DNA from: Puteibacter caeruleilacunae
GTDB taxonomy: Bacteria > Bacteroidota > Bacteroidia > Bacteroidales > Prolixibacteraceae
DNA: 64,000 nt
Assembly (NCBI GenBank): GCA_005217565.1
Contig: SJCO01000007.1
Coordinates: forward strand, 1 to 64,000
Direction of reading: 5' to 3'
Numbering within the stretch: position 1 is the stretch's first letter; the number at the start of each line of letters is the position of its first letter. Positions 1 through 8,169 of this stretch are shown piece by piece. The notes below the pieces were generated by a model that did not search any database, was not told the origin of the DNA, and saw nothing but the letters and a program-made list of their open reading frames with translations. Position numbers and translations under genes: made by a program.

Positions 1-267
1 GGTTTGACAGCAAAATTTGATGGATCTAACAGCATTAAGAATTATGCAGATAACGAAACAATTGCATTGAGCAAGTCAGAGCAGGTGATTTTAGGACACG
101 ATGGCAAAAAGATGAATGCAGGTGACCACGATACCAACGGATTCAAGATTTACTGGGAGATGGGAACAAAAGGTAACGGAATGAATGGTAAGTCAATCTT
201 CGATCAAGACCTTAAGAAAGGTACATACAATACCGAGGTACAGTTCACAGCAAGAGAGATACTATAA
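1..267 (+). CDS. Small secreted protein of a tandem paralogous family (5' partial)
   Basis: An open frame runs in from the window edge and ends in TAA. Its last ~88 residues closely match the C-terminal halves of the proteins at 2047-2637 and 3736-4320, including the shared stretches LGHDG, NAGDHDTN, YWEMGT and the terminal TAREIL. The start and signal peptide lie outside the window. The family has no function I recognise. The two complete copies carry a signal peptide and look like compact beta-rich exported proteins, so this one probably does too. The stop codon is embedded in a small perfect hairpin (TAAGGC-TTT-GCCTTA) that also follows the second copy, and a rho-independent terminator lies at 456-485, so each copy appears to be its own transcription unit. 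Confidence 0.8.
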   Translation, partial: GLTAKFDGSNSIKNYADNETIALSKSEQVILGHDGKKMNAGDHDTNGFKIYWEMGTKGNGMNGKSIFDQDLKKGTYNTEVQFTAREIL

Positions 268-455
268 GGCTTTGCCTTACGGAGAATGGAAAACGGTTGA
301 AAGGATGAAGTTGACGTTAGAATGCCTTGGGCAGAGAATAAAAACCAGAACCGTTTACCTGAAACGAGCTAAGTCCACGATTTAATAAAGCAGCAAGACG
401 CAATTCTGCCATACGGACTTAAATTGGGAATCATACTTTTAGCACTATTAATTCA

Positions 456-485
456 AAAGAGGTTGCATGGGGGTGCAGCCTCTTT
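456..485. terminator. Rho-independent terminator after the first paralogue
   Basis: A 12-bp stem (AAAGAGGTTGCA paired with TGCAGCCTCTTT, one G-T pair) with a 6-nt loop is followed by TTC on the plus strand. It sits between convergent genes and can serve both. The same AGAGG(T/C)TGC stem recurs after the other two paralogues. Confidence 0.8.
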
Positions 486-521
486 CTTCATAATAACATT
501 AGATCAATATGAAGTAATTGG

Positions 522-1481
522 TCAATTCTTCTCTAGAAATGCCCTTATTCTGTTATGTACATTCTCCTGTAAATTTCTATACCAAAAAGCATAGTCATAT
601 CGGTGATAAACACCATCATCATAATCTCCAAAATCCAACTTCTCAATTTCGGTTTGATGAAGTTTAGTCATTAAACCACCTGTTTCAATATTTATCTGCG
701 CATCACAGTAATTATTAATCTCATATAAGAATTTACCTGTGCTATTATTATAAATTCTGGCACCTTTATTTTCTGTAGCCTGTGCATGATTAGCATCTGT
801 TCGCCAATTTAAAGGATTAATACAATGTGCACCTTCAGTTAGCATTGGTCCACCTTGTGAAGTGTACGACTGTGTATTAAACGTAATAATAACGCCAGTA
901 TCATTGGCGTGTCGAGCAACATGGATGTTAGCCGTCTTCAAATCTTCATTTGTAACTGTACACCCAATAATATATGCAGCTACGAGTCTACTACGAAGTT
1001 TTTGGTCGTAGCTAAAACGGCATTTCAATAATTCTAGCATAGCCATAGCACCCTGACTATGGCCCGCAACGATAAACGGACGATCGTTATTAAGTTCATT
1101 CAAAAAATACTCAAATGAATCGAGCACATCAGTCATGGTGATATGAAATTCATCGCAGTCAGTAGGAGAGACTCCCTCTTGATCAAGACGTGCAGTAGTC
1201 GATACTTGTCGGTAGTATGGTGCAAACGTGTTACATGTCTCCATAAATAGACTAGCCTGGGCTTTAAAAATCCCTTTAGCCAAATCGCGCTCATCGTCAT
1301 TTGTAACATCCATTATACCTCTCTCATTATTGCTTACGGTTGGATACAAGTAAAATACATCAATGTTTTTAATTGCGTGTGGTATGGATAGCCAATTCAA
1401 AGAATCAGCATAGTTTAAATGTTTTGTTTCTATTTTTTCAGAATATTTTGAAACGCCGTTTTGAGGTAGATTTGTTTTCAT
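522..1481 (-). CDS. DUF3089 alpha/beta-hydrolase family protein
   Basis: A 319-residue alpha/beta-hydrolase-fold protein of the DUF3089 (lipase-like) family, predicted to cleave an ester. The N-terminal part has the family's FYLYPT strand (about residues 43-48). The nucleophile elbow is AGHSQG with Ser142. The later NPLNW segment, between the last strands, is typical of DUF3089. No clear signal peptide is seen, so it may be cytoplasmic. It stands alone, converging on the first paralogue and sharing its terminator. The substrate cannot be read from the sequence. Start: the only good Met, with no in-frame alternative nearby. Confidence in the fold and family is high; enzymatic activity is inferred from the family. 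Confidence 0.85.
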   Translation of the reverse strand: MKTNLPQNGVSKYSEKIETKHLNYADSLNWLSIPHAIKNIDVFYLYPTVSNNERGIMDVTNDDERDLAKGIFKAQASLFMETCNTFAPYYRQVSTTARLDQEGVSPTDCDEFHITMTDVLDSFEYFLNELNNDRPFIVAGHSQGAMAMLELLKCRFSYDQKLRSRLVAAYIIGCTVTNEDLKTANIHVARHANDTGVIITFNTQSYTSQGGPMLTEGAHCINPLNWRTDANHAQATENKGARIYNNSTGKFLYEINNYCDAQINIETGGLMTKLHQTEIEKLDFGDYDDGVYHRYDYAFWYRNLQENVHNRIRAFLEKN

Positions 1482-1984
1482 TATAAATCAATTTAGAATT
1501 TTCATGATATAAAGATTCGTATGTCATTATCCGTCGTAATTGGAAAATGATTAATTGAGAAATACATCTCAAGAGGGAGACACGTATCACTGCACGATTT
1601 AAGGCTATACCTTACTAGGAAGAACTACCAAATAAATAGGGGGCGGTCGATTCATAATATTTACAATTAGTAAACAAATATAAGTAGTATAATTTAGATC
1701 TAACTCATTAGATATGTAGAGATTACATGAAATTTAGCGAGTGCAGTTATGTGATGAGTGGAGCAATAGTAATTCATCGTAAGTATACCTATTCATTTTT
1801 GGAAAGATACTTTTCGAAAATGAAGTGGTGTATCTAACTGTCTTTAAATCAGGAATTAGAAGCGAAAAGAGGCTTGTGTGCTTATGATAACAGTCTTCTA
1901 TTCTTCAAAAACGAATAATAAAGCTCATTCTTTTATAAAAATCAAATCCATGTAACTTGCTTATTATGAGAGGTAAAAGAATTG
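1482..1984. other. Intergenic region upstream of the second paralogue
   Basis: About 500 bp without a credible gene. It contains the palindrome TTTTCGAAAA (1811-1820) inside a short inverted repeat AGATAC/GTATCT (1805-1835). The motif TTCGAAAATGAA recurs at about 3593-3604 upstream of the third paralogue. These could be enhancer-type activator sites for the sigma-54-like promoter at 1985; this is inference. Confidence 0.4.
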
Positions 1985-2000
1985 TGGCACGCCAGTTGAA
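1985..2000 (+). promoter_or_regulatory. Sigma-54-like -24/-12 promoter of the second paralogue
   Basis: TGGCAC-G-CCAG-TTGAA matches the RpoN consensus TGGCACR-N4-TTGCW in all positions except C to A in the -12 box. It lies about 47 bp before the ATG at 2047. The third paralogue has the same element at the same distance (3672-3687). The placement puts the expected transcript start downstream of ATG 1957, which argues for the start at 2047. Confidence 0.6.
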
Positions 2001-2046
2001 TTACCTTAAGCGTAAACGACGAAAAAAAATTAAAAAAATAAATATC

Positions 2047-2637
2047 ATGAAAACTTTAAGAACATTAATCGCAGCAGTTTTAGTAGCAGTAGTAGGAATG
2101 TCAGCATCAGCACAGGTTGCAAAGCAAGATGCAAAGACAATTAACCTTACAGCTAATTTGAACACTACAATAGCATTAAGAATGGACCTGTCGGATATTG
2201 TATTCGATTTCGCACATCTTAACGATTATAAGAATGGATTGGGATCATACGAAGGAAATTATGCCTCAACAGGATCTGTATCATCTACCAATAACTGGAA
2301 TCTTTACTTCCGAGCAACTAAAGATTTCAAACATTCAAACAACAAAAATTCAATGCCATTGAATAATGTAGGACTTACAGCAAAATGGAGAGGATCAAAC
2401 GGCATTTCTAATAAAGCAGATAACAGTACTTTAGCTTTAAGTAAAAGTGAAACATTGATTTTAGGACACGATGGTAAAAACATGAATGCAGGCGATCATG
2501 ACACTAACCGTTTCACTATCTATTGGGAGATGGGAACAAAAGGTGAAGGAATGAACAGCAAGTCAATTTTCGACCAGGATCTTAAGAAAGGTACTTACAA
2601 CACAGAAGTTGAGTTCACAGCAAGGGAAATATTATAA
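2047..2637 (+). CDS. Small secreted protein, tandem paralogue 2
   Basis: A 196-residue protein with a clear signal peptide (MKTLRT, hydrophobic core AALVAVV-like, then SASAQ cleavage) followed by ~170 residues rich in Thr, Asn and Gly with alternating polar/hydrophobic segments, suggesting a beta-sandwich secreted or surface protein. It has no catalytic motif that I recognise. I chose the ATG at 2047 rather than an upstream in-frame ATG at 1957 because the signal peptide starts there, the third paralogue starts at the same point, and a sigma-54-like promoter lies between the two candidate starts. The stop codon sits in a TAAGGC/GCCTTA hairpin shared with paralogue 1, and a terminator follows at 2813-2843. 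The function is unknown. The three copies flanking an RDD gene suggest recent amplification. Confidence 0.85.
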   Translation: MKTLRTLIAAVLVAVVGMSASAQVAKQDAKTINLTANLNTTIALRMDLSDIVFDFAHLNDYKNGLGSYEGNYASTGSVSSTNNWNLYFRATKDFKHSNNKNSMPLNNVGLTAKWRGSNGISNKADNSTLALSKSETLILGHDGKNMNAGDHDTNRFTIYWEMGTKGEGMNSKSIFDQDLKKGTYNTEVEFTAREIL

Positions 2638-2812
2638 GGCTTTGCCTTACGGAGAACGGAAAAGGTAATAATTCAAAAATAGAAAGATATTAGTTTAGTT
2701 AGACCATAGGTGGTGGTTAATAAAGGTAGAAAAGGTAAGGAATTGTTAGTTTGTGTAGGTTGAAAGTAGAGGAGACTAACAGAAGATAAGGGAAATAATT
2801 GGTTATAAGGTG

Positions 2813-2843
2813 AGAGGTTGCGCATTATGTGCAGCCTCTTTTT
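2813..2843 (+). terminator. Terminator of the second paralogue
   Basis: The stem AGAGGTTGC/GCAGCCTCT, extendable by three further pairs, is followed by a T run. It is homologous to the hairpins after paralogues 1 and 3. Confidence 0.8.
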
Positions 2844-2866
2844 GCATATGTATCTTATAATCTATA

Positions 2867-2897
2867 TTGCAATGTTTAACTTAATCACATATATTTG
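2867..2897 (+). promoter_or_regulatory. Bacteroidota-type promoter of the RDD gene
   Basis: TTG (2867-2869), a 20-bp spacer, then TATATTTG (2890-2897) fit the Bacteroidota -33/-7 consensus TTG / TAnnTTTG. It lies about 50 bp before the ATG at 2949. Confidence 0.6.
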
Positions 2898-2948
2898 TGA
2901 TAAGCGAGAATTTTGTTGTGTTAATACGAACACTAAAACCAAAAAACA

Positions 2949-3350
2949 ATGCCAGAAAAAGAAACATCTTTTGCGAGATTATCACATCGTGTGAAAGCAG
3001 TAATCATTGATTCAATAATGCTGATCATTTTCATGATTGCCGTAACCAACCTGTTCGATATGTTTGAGTCAGTACCTGATTCTGCTCGTATTACAGCTTT
3101 CGTATTTATATTCTTCCTTTACGATCCAATCTTTACAAGCTCATTTGGAGGGACGATAGGGCATATGCTTATTGGTATTAGAGTAAAAAGAGAAAATGAT
3201 ACTTCAAGAAATATAATCTTTCCACTAGCATTAATTCGCTTTCTAGTGAAGGCAGCGTTAGGATGGATCTCATTACTAACAGTCACCAGTAACAAAAAGA
3301 GTAAAGCCATACACGATTCAATTGTTCGCTCAGTTGTAATTGAAAAGTAA
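2949..3350 (+). CDS. RDD family membrane protein
   Basis: A 133-residue RDD-family protein. The family hallmark is visible as RLSHRVKAVIIDS near the N-terminus (Arg and Asp in the first helix). Hydrophobic helices follow at about residues 18-35, 45-60 and 92-110, then the basic loop GHMLIGIRVKR and the terminal KAIHDSIVRSVVI motif seen in many RDD proteins. Members are small inner-membrane proteins, some linked to ion transport; the substrate is unknown here. It has its own promoter and is inserted between two paralogues of the secreted family on the same strand. No dedicated terminator is seen before the palindrome at 3468. Confidence 0.88.
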   Translation: MPEKETSFARLSHRVKAVIIDSIMLIIFMIAVTNLFDMFESVPDSARITAFVFIFFLYDPIFTSSFGGTIGHMLIGIRVKRENDTSRNIIFPLALIRFLVKAALGWISLLTVTSNKKSKAIHDSIVRSVVIEK

Positions 3351-3467
3351 CCAAAGCAGTTATTAGTCTTCAGTGGCGAAAAATGTCGATATATACAGTC
3401 AATATTGTGTATTATTGATGCAATTAAGATTAGTTGTATATTTACTAAGTGTATTGATGTCAATGTT

Positions 3468-3525
3468 TTACAGAGGACTCTTCGTTTTCGAAATTTTATA
3501 TTCGAAAACGAAGAGTCCTCTGTAA
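3468..3525. repeat. Perfect 25-bp inverted repeat with 8-nt spacer
   Basis: The left arm (3468-3492) begins TTACAGAGGACTCTTCG and the right arm (3501-3525) is its exact complement; the spacer is ATTTTATA. Each inner arm ends in TTCGAA. It lies ~145 bp upstream of the -24/-12 element of paralogue 3. It could be the terminator of the RDD gene, although no T run follows, or an activator site. Confidence 0.85.
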
Positions 3526-3671
3526 GTATCAGATATACAGTGATTAAGTGTTGGTTTAGTTTTGCATTATCACCTCGTTTTTTATCCTTTCTTCGAAAAT
3601 GAATACTACATGTTACTCATTAATTTTTATGAATTTATGTAATCACCAGAAGGTTAGATAATTACAATTAA

Positions 3672-3687
3672 TGGCACGCCGATTGAT
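3672..3687 (+). promoter_or_regulatory. Sigma-54-like -24/-12 promoter of the third paralogue
   Basis: TGGCAC-G-CCGA-TTGAT has the RpoN spacing, with the same single deviation (C to A in the -12 box) as the element at 1985-2000. It lies ~48 bp before the ATG at 3736. Confidence 0.6.
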
Positions 3688-3735
3688 AGGTGATGGGTGT
3701 TAATGACAACGAAAACAACAAAAAAAGATAAGAAC

Positions 3736-4320
3736 ATGAAAACATTAAGAACATTAATCGCAGTAGTACTAGTTGCAGTAGTAGGGACAGCATCTGCACA
3801 GGTTGCACAGCAAGACCAACAGACGATCAATCTAACAGCAAATTTGAACACAACAATTGCTCTAAATTTGAGTGGAGACATCGTATTTGATTTCAATACA
3901 CTCGATGATTATAAGAATGGTTTAGGAACATACGAAGGAAGTTATGTATCAACAGGATCTGTATCATCTACTAATAACTGGAATCTTTATTTCAAAGCAA
4001 CAAAAGATTTCAAACACTCAAACGACAAAGACGTAATGCCTCTTGACAATGTAGGTTTGACAGCAAAATTTACAGGAACTAACGAAATTGAAAATTACGC
4101 TGACAAAAAAACTATTGCACTAAGCAAGTCGGAGCAAGTGATTTTAGGACACGATGGTTCAAATATGAATGCAGGTGACCATGACACGAACGGATTCAAT
4201 ATCTACTGGGAAATGGGAACTCAAGGAAAAGGGATGATCAAGAAATCTATCTTCGAACAAGATCTTAAGAAAGGTACTTACACTACAGAAGTTCAGTTCA
4301 CAGCAAGAGAGATTCTATAA
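3736..4320 (+). CDS. Small secreted protein, tandem paralogue 3
   Basis: A 194-residue paralogue of 2047-2637. The signal peptide is MKTLRTLIAVVLVAVVG then TASAQ, and the mature part shares the landmarks NLTANLNTTIAL, STNNWNLYF, LGHDG, NAGDHDTN, YWEMGT and TAREIL. The differences cluster around residues 125-140. The ATG at 3736 is preferred over an upstream one at 3697 for the same reasons as for paralogue 2. It lacks the TAAGGC/GCCTTA stop-codon hairpin of the other two but has the strongest terminator of the set. The function is not recognised; it is probably exported and structural or adhesive, which is inference from composition only. Confidence 0.85.
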   Translation: MKTLRTLIAVVLVAVVGTASAQVAQQDQQTINLTANLNTTIALNLSGDIVFDFNTLDDYKNGLGTYEGSYVSTGSVSSTNNWNLYFKATKDFKHSNDKDVMPLDNVGLTAKFTGTNEIENYADKKTIALSKSEQVILGHDGSNMNAGDHDTNGFNIYWEMGTQGKGMIKKSIFEQDLKKGTYTTEVQFTAREIL

Positions 4321-4382
4321 GCTGCGACAAACAAAAAGACTCGCAAAATAGCAATATAAGGGAAAACATTAGTTATTAGACA

Positions 4383-4417
4383 AAAGAGGCTGCATACAAC
4401 ATGCAGCCTCTTTTTTT
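4383..4417. terminator. Strong terminator after the third paralogue
   Basis: A perfect 13-bp stem (AAAGAGGCTGCAT/ATGCAGCCTCTTT) with loop ACAAC runs into seven T residues on the plus strand. The gene at 4479 converges and may use it too. Confidence 0.9.
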
Positions 4418-4478
4418 AGATAAGTGAATTATCAGAATGGAGATACGTGATTAATGTTAGATTGTCAATTAGTTCGAT

Positions 4479-5174
4479 CTAAAATTCAACACCAATGGCA
4501 AACTTCACTCCATTCCAAGTTGGAGTATCTTCAAGTTTATTATCGTCTATAGAGAAACTATGCATAAAATCCATTGCATAAGTTAACATGCTTACCAAAG
4601 TAAGTTTCTCAGATAATTTATAGTCATACTTTAGAGCAGGAGACACAAAAATACTTGAACCGTTAACGTCATCAAGAGGGCCCATATAGTAAGTATTCTT
4701 GTCTTGTTCTAGTTTGTTAACTACTTCCCAATGTGTAAGGTTAATACCAGCGTTAAGCTCAATACTTAGCCACGATTGTTTCAGTTTAACCACCATATTA
4801 TCAAATTTTAATCCAATTTGATGGGAGTGTAAAGATTGATCAAATATATAGAGTGCAGAATAATCTTTTGCTCCCATTCGCGACCCAGAATAATGATATT
4901 CATATGTAGGGCCAAGATAGATTTTTTCCCATAATTGATATTGAATATAACCGCCCCAGTAAAAAGAAGGATCGAATTGGTCTATATTCTTTACTTCAAA
5001 TGGCATAGTGTCAACAGTTAAATCATTTACTTTCTTTAGTTCTTTCTGATTAAAAAATGCATAGCCAGTAATAGCGCCAAATCTTATTTTTTGGAGGCTA
5101 AATTTATCGAGTTTTATTTTGGCAGAGACTTGTAATGTCATCATTACCAATATTAATGCAAATGCTTTTTTCAT
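4479..5174 (-). CDS. Outer-membrane beta-barrel-like protein
   Basis: A 231-residue exported protein: signal peptide MKKAFALILVMMTLQVSA, then alternating hydrophobic/aromatic strands (for example GGYIQYQLWEKIYLGPTYEY and FVSPALKYDYKL), ending in the aromatic terminus FAIGVEF typical of outer-membrane barrels. I use the ATG at 5174, which begins exactly at the signal peptide; a longer frame to 5261 would overlap the upstream gene. It starts 4 bp after the stop of the lipoprotein gene at 5179, so the two are one operon and may act together at the outer membrane. No specific family is recognised. Confidence 0.75.
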   Translation of the reverse strand: MKKAFALILVMMTLQVSAKIKLDKFSLQKIRFGAITGYAFFNQKELKKVNDLTVDTMPFEVKNIDQFDPSFYWGGYIQYQLWEKIYLGPTYEYHYSGSRMGAKDYSALYIFDQSLHSHQIGLKFDNMVVKLKQSWLSIELNAGINLTHWEVVNKLEQDKNTYYMGPLDDVNGSSIFVSPALKYDYKLSEKLTLVSMLTYAMDFMHSFSIDDNKLEDTPTWNGVKFAIGVEF

Positions 5175-5178
5175 ATTT

Positions 5179-7074
5179 CTAAAAATCATCAATGTTAAGC
5201 CAACGGCCGTTGCCAGAACATACTTTACCGCTCGCGAATATAAATTTCCTGCGCCCCACAATCTTTGTTGCTTTTTTTAGTGCTCTTGTTTGTACGTTCA
5301 TCAGATAAGAATGAGTATTATTTTCGGGATATGTAATACTTTGGATAATTAGCTGATTAGTATCGTAGTTAAATGCAACAGGAGTGAATTCTGCGGGAAT
5401 GTTAACTGTATTAATATGCTCAAATGTATTAGAGTTTATATATTCCAAGTGAAACTGGTAATTCAAGTCATAATGAACAAATGTAAAAGCGTGCTGCTCC
5501 TCAGGACTAAAACCCCAGGCAAATCTATCAAAAGCATAGTAATACTCAAGCCTTCTTATTTCTGATAATTCGTTATTGCTATAGTTATAGAAAACCAATT
5601 GTTTTCTCTCTGCTTTTTGATCTACTAGTAAAATTGCCAGTTTACTTCCATCGGGAGAGAATCTGATGTTATTAAGCTGTAGTGTTGACGAGAATGTCTT
5701 TTCAAATAGTTTTTCAGCAGTAAATACATTGTAAATGCAGAGGTTGTTGAATGGAGTAAGTACCGCAATAACACCATTATTGGAAATAGAAATATCTTTT
5801 CCAGGCCATGTATTATCAAAAAAAGGATCAATCTTCATTCGACGAACTATCGAGAAATTGTTAGAGTTCCTTACAACCAACTGCCTATTCTCTGTATAAG
5901 CCAAAAGCTCTCCATTAGGACTTGTATGAAACCAGCCAATATCATCTATGGTATCATTGTTGAATCGAAAACTTTCGTTATTATCAAGGTTATATTTAGT
6001 AATGACACCTTTGTTTTCCAATAATAATGAATTCTCAGATGGGATATAGTTTGCAATTTGAAATTCGGGCATTGCATTACCAACAGCAAATTTCGAAGAG
6101 GATATTCCATCTCGTAAATAAGCTGGATCTCCTTCAATTATTATAGGAGTGTATTGATATTGAATTGTATAATCTTCGCCAAATCCAATGGAACGGTCAA
6201 ATTTATATGAAGTTTGTTCTAAATCTTCTATCTCAATATTGTTTGATAAATCGTATTCAGGAGAGAACATTCGCAGAAAATATGATCTAACATTTTTCTG
6301 GAAGTTTGTTTTAGGCCAACTAGCTGATACATTTCTGTTTTCATCAATTTCAACCTCTGGCGCAGGAAGCTCTTTATAATAAGTGAAATTTTTAGAAACT
6401 ACTCGACCGTAATTGTAATGTACTCCCAGGGTACCTTGATAATGATATCCTTCAACATAGTTCTGAACAATATGTGAAGTTTGGTTTCTATTAGAAAATT
6501 CTCTTGATATGATTCTTCTATCTCGAAGGGAACAATCGAGCGTATAATAAGAGAAATTCATGTAATTGTATTTGCTCCAGTCAAATTTAAGTCCCTCCGG
6601 TGTGACTTCAATTGATTTAATATCAAACTCTTTAGATCCTGTGGGATTAATTATTAGTGGCCATTTATGTTCGTATACTCTATGCTCCAGACCTAACTCA
6701 TCAGAAATACTGCCTGTCCCAGATCTCGTATATGTTTTAATCATTAGTTCATGTTCCCCTGTTTTAATTTCCGAAGGGCGAAGTTGGAATACTATTTCAG
6801 ACTTGTTTGTCCAAGGATAATCATATTGTTCGCCATCAATGAATATTTCTATTCGAAATACATCACTGCTGTAATTTTTTACTCGATATGTAAAATCGGT
6901 ATAAGCTGCTACTCGTATGGTATCATCTTGAGGAATTAAAATGTCGGTTAATTCAGGTCGTTCAACAGGATTTTCAAGTCCTGTCAATGGAATGTCTGGT
7001 GGCGAATATTCGCAGCCTGTTAATGCTAATAGTAATACCGCTACTAGCACATAAGAATAATTGTAGTTGTTCAT
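5179..7074 (-). CDS. Large lipoprotein with WD40-like segments
   Basis: A 631-residue lipoprotein: a hydrophobic signal ending LALTGC gives lipid-modified Cys at about residue 21. Residues ~40-110 look like an Ig/PKD-type domain (LRPSEIKTGEHELMIKTYT). The C-terminal half contains WD40/beta-propeller-like stretches such as ISNNGVIAVLTP and FSPDGSKLAILL. The ATG at 7074 starts the signal peptide; 21 extra upstream codons are open but lack a leader. The protein is probably anchored at the outer membrane and folds as a propeller. It is the first gene of a pair with the barrel-like protein 4 bp downstream. No enzyme motif is seen and the function is unknown. Confidence 0.7.
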   Translation of the reverse strand: MNNYNYSYVLVAVLLLALTGCEYSPPDIPLTGLENPVERPELTDILIPQDDTIRVAAYTDFTYRVKNYSSDVFRIEIFIDGEQYDYPWTNKSEIVFQLRPSEIKTGEHELMIKTYTRSGTGSISDELGLEHRVYEHKWPLIINPTGSKEFDIKSIEVTPEGLKFDWSKYNYMNFSYYTLDCSLRDRRIISREFSNRNQTSHIVQNYVEGYHYQGTLGVHYNYGRVVSKNFTYYKELPAPEVEIDENRNVSASWPKTNFQKNVRSYFLRMFSPEYDLSNNIEIEDLEQTSYKFDRSIGFGEDYTIQYQYTPIIIEGDPAYLRDGISSSKFAVGNAMPEFQIANYIPSENSLLLENKGVITKYNLDNNESFRFNNDTIDDIGWFHTSPNGELLAYTENRQLVVRNSNNFSIVRRMKIDPFFDNTWPGKDISISNNGVIAVLTPFNNLCIYNVFTAEKLFEKTFSSTLQLNNIRFSPDGSKLAILLVDQKAERKQLVFYNYSNNELSEIRRLEYYYAFDRFAWGFSPEEQHAFTFVHYDLNYQFHLEYINSNTFEHINTVNIPAEFTPVAFNYDTNQLIIQSITYPENNTHSYLMNVQTRALKKATKIVGRRKFIFASGKVCSGNGRWLNIDDF

Positions 7075-7176
7075 TATAGTTGTTTTAAAATAAGGTCTTA
7101 TGGTGTATAAAATATGCTTATGTAGTTTAATATGCACAGCTATTTGTTATTATTTAAGAGATTTATTCAATTCGTA

Positions 7177-8169
7177 TCAAGTTGTTCCATGGGCAACTTC
7201 AACTATTTCTGTTTTATCGCCAAAGCCCCATCTATTAAGTACAAGTAATATCCCGGCAATCGCCAATAAACAGGATTGAGAAATTATAATATCATTGTCA
7301 GTAAGGAACGTGAAAAACTCAGTTAGATGGTTGTTTGCAGCACAATAAGCAAAGAACAACACAATCAAGTTATTGACGAAATGTAAAAGAATACAAAGCG
7401 CCAGATTTTCAGTCTTATAATACACCCAACCTACAAACAAGCCCAGTTTAAATGCAACAATAGCATGAAATATATCCATTTGTAGTGCTGCAAATAATAC
7501 TGCAACCAAGATATTTGACGTAGCTACACCGTACTTCTTAAGTAACTCCTTCAGAAATATACCTCTAAAGATTAGCTCTTCAGCGAATGGAGCAATAACT
7601 AAAACATGAATGAACCTTGATACTGATAAATCTATCTCGGTAATAGGCGATGGCTTTTTGAAAAAAATGGTTATTGAAGACAATAGAAATAACAAGACAA
7701 GTATTCCCAGACATGCTACAAGGATCACAGGAAACCTCTCATATTTGAATTTAGGCATGTCAAACTTGGGATGCACTTGCTTCATGAAAAACAATAAAGC
7801 AATCCCAGGAATTACCGTTGATATTATAACTCGAATAAGTTGAGCCACCTGTACTCCCAATTGCTGATCCAACTCATGGTAGCTGTATATCGTATCGGAA
7901 ATAATATACATGATAAACCAGATTACTAAGCACTGAGTTATGGTTAAAACTCCCTTGCTATGTGGTCGGTGCTCTGTTACCTTTTTGTCCTTGATAGCCA
8001 TTATAAGAGTAGGGGCAAGAATAAACAAACCTAAGGCAAGTATTTCAAACCAATACATGTGATTGCTATGTCTCATAAATAAAGTGCCAGCCACTATCAT
8101 CGCTCCAATAGCACAGGCAATGTTGTTGATCTTTTTCATTGGGTGCTTAATTAGTTGTTCTTTGATCAT
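7177..8169 (-). CDS. CPBP family intramembrane metalloprotease
   Basis: A 330-residue polytopic membrane protein of the CPBP (Abi/CAAX-processing) family. The three family motifs are present: EELIFRG with Glu197, Glu198 and Arg202; a second motif with His235; and HFVNN with His263 and Asn267. About eight hydrophobic helices are visible. Members cleave or process membrane-embedded substrates, and some give immunity to bacteriocins; the substrate here is unknown. A second possible start lies at 8136 (MKKINN), directly before the first helix, and may be the true one. It follows the lipoprotein operon on the same strand but about 100 bp upstream of it, so it may be transcribed separately. Confidence 0.88.
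   Translation of the reverse strand: MIKEQLIKHPMKKINNIACAIGAMIVAGTLFMRHSNHMYWFEILALGLFILAPTLIMAIKDKKVTEHRPHSKGVLTITQCLVIWFIMYIISDTIYSYHELDQQLGVQVAQLIRVIISTVIPGIALLFFMKQVHPKFDMPKFKYERFPVILVACLGILVLLFLLSSITIFFKKPSPITEIDLSVSRFIHVLVIAPFAEELIFRGIFLKELLKKYGVATSNILVAVLFAALQMDIFHAIVAFKLGLFVGWVYYKTENLALCILLHFVNNLIVLFFAYCAANNHLTEFFTFLTDNDIIISQSCLLAIAGILLVLNRWGFGDKTEIVEVAHGTT

Larger units (their letters stand above)
3351..3735. other. Intergenic region with a long palindrome and sigma-54-like promoter
   Basis: 385 bp between the RDD gene and the third paralogue. It holds the 25-bp inverted repeat (3468-3525), a TTCGAAAATGAA motif (about 3593-3604) shared with the region before paralogue 2, and the sigma-54-like promoter at 3672-3687. 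No coding sequence is supported. Confidence 0.5.

Noticed and set aside
1957-2046. Longer N-terminus for paralogue 2 (start at 1957) and similarly 3697 for paralogue 3
   Set aside because: The signal peptide begins at 2047/3736, the extensions are unrelated to each other, and the 1957 start lies upstream of the sigma-54-like promoter.
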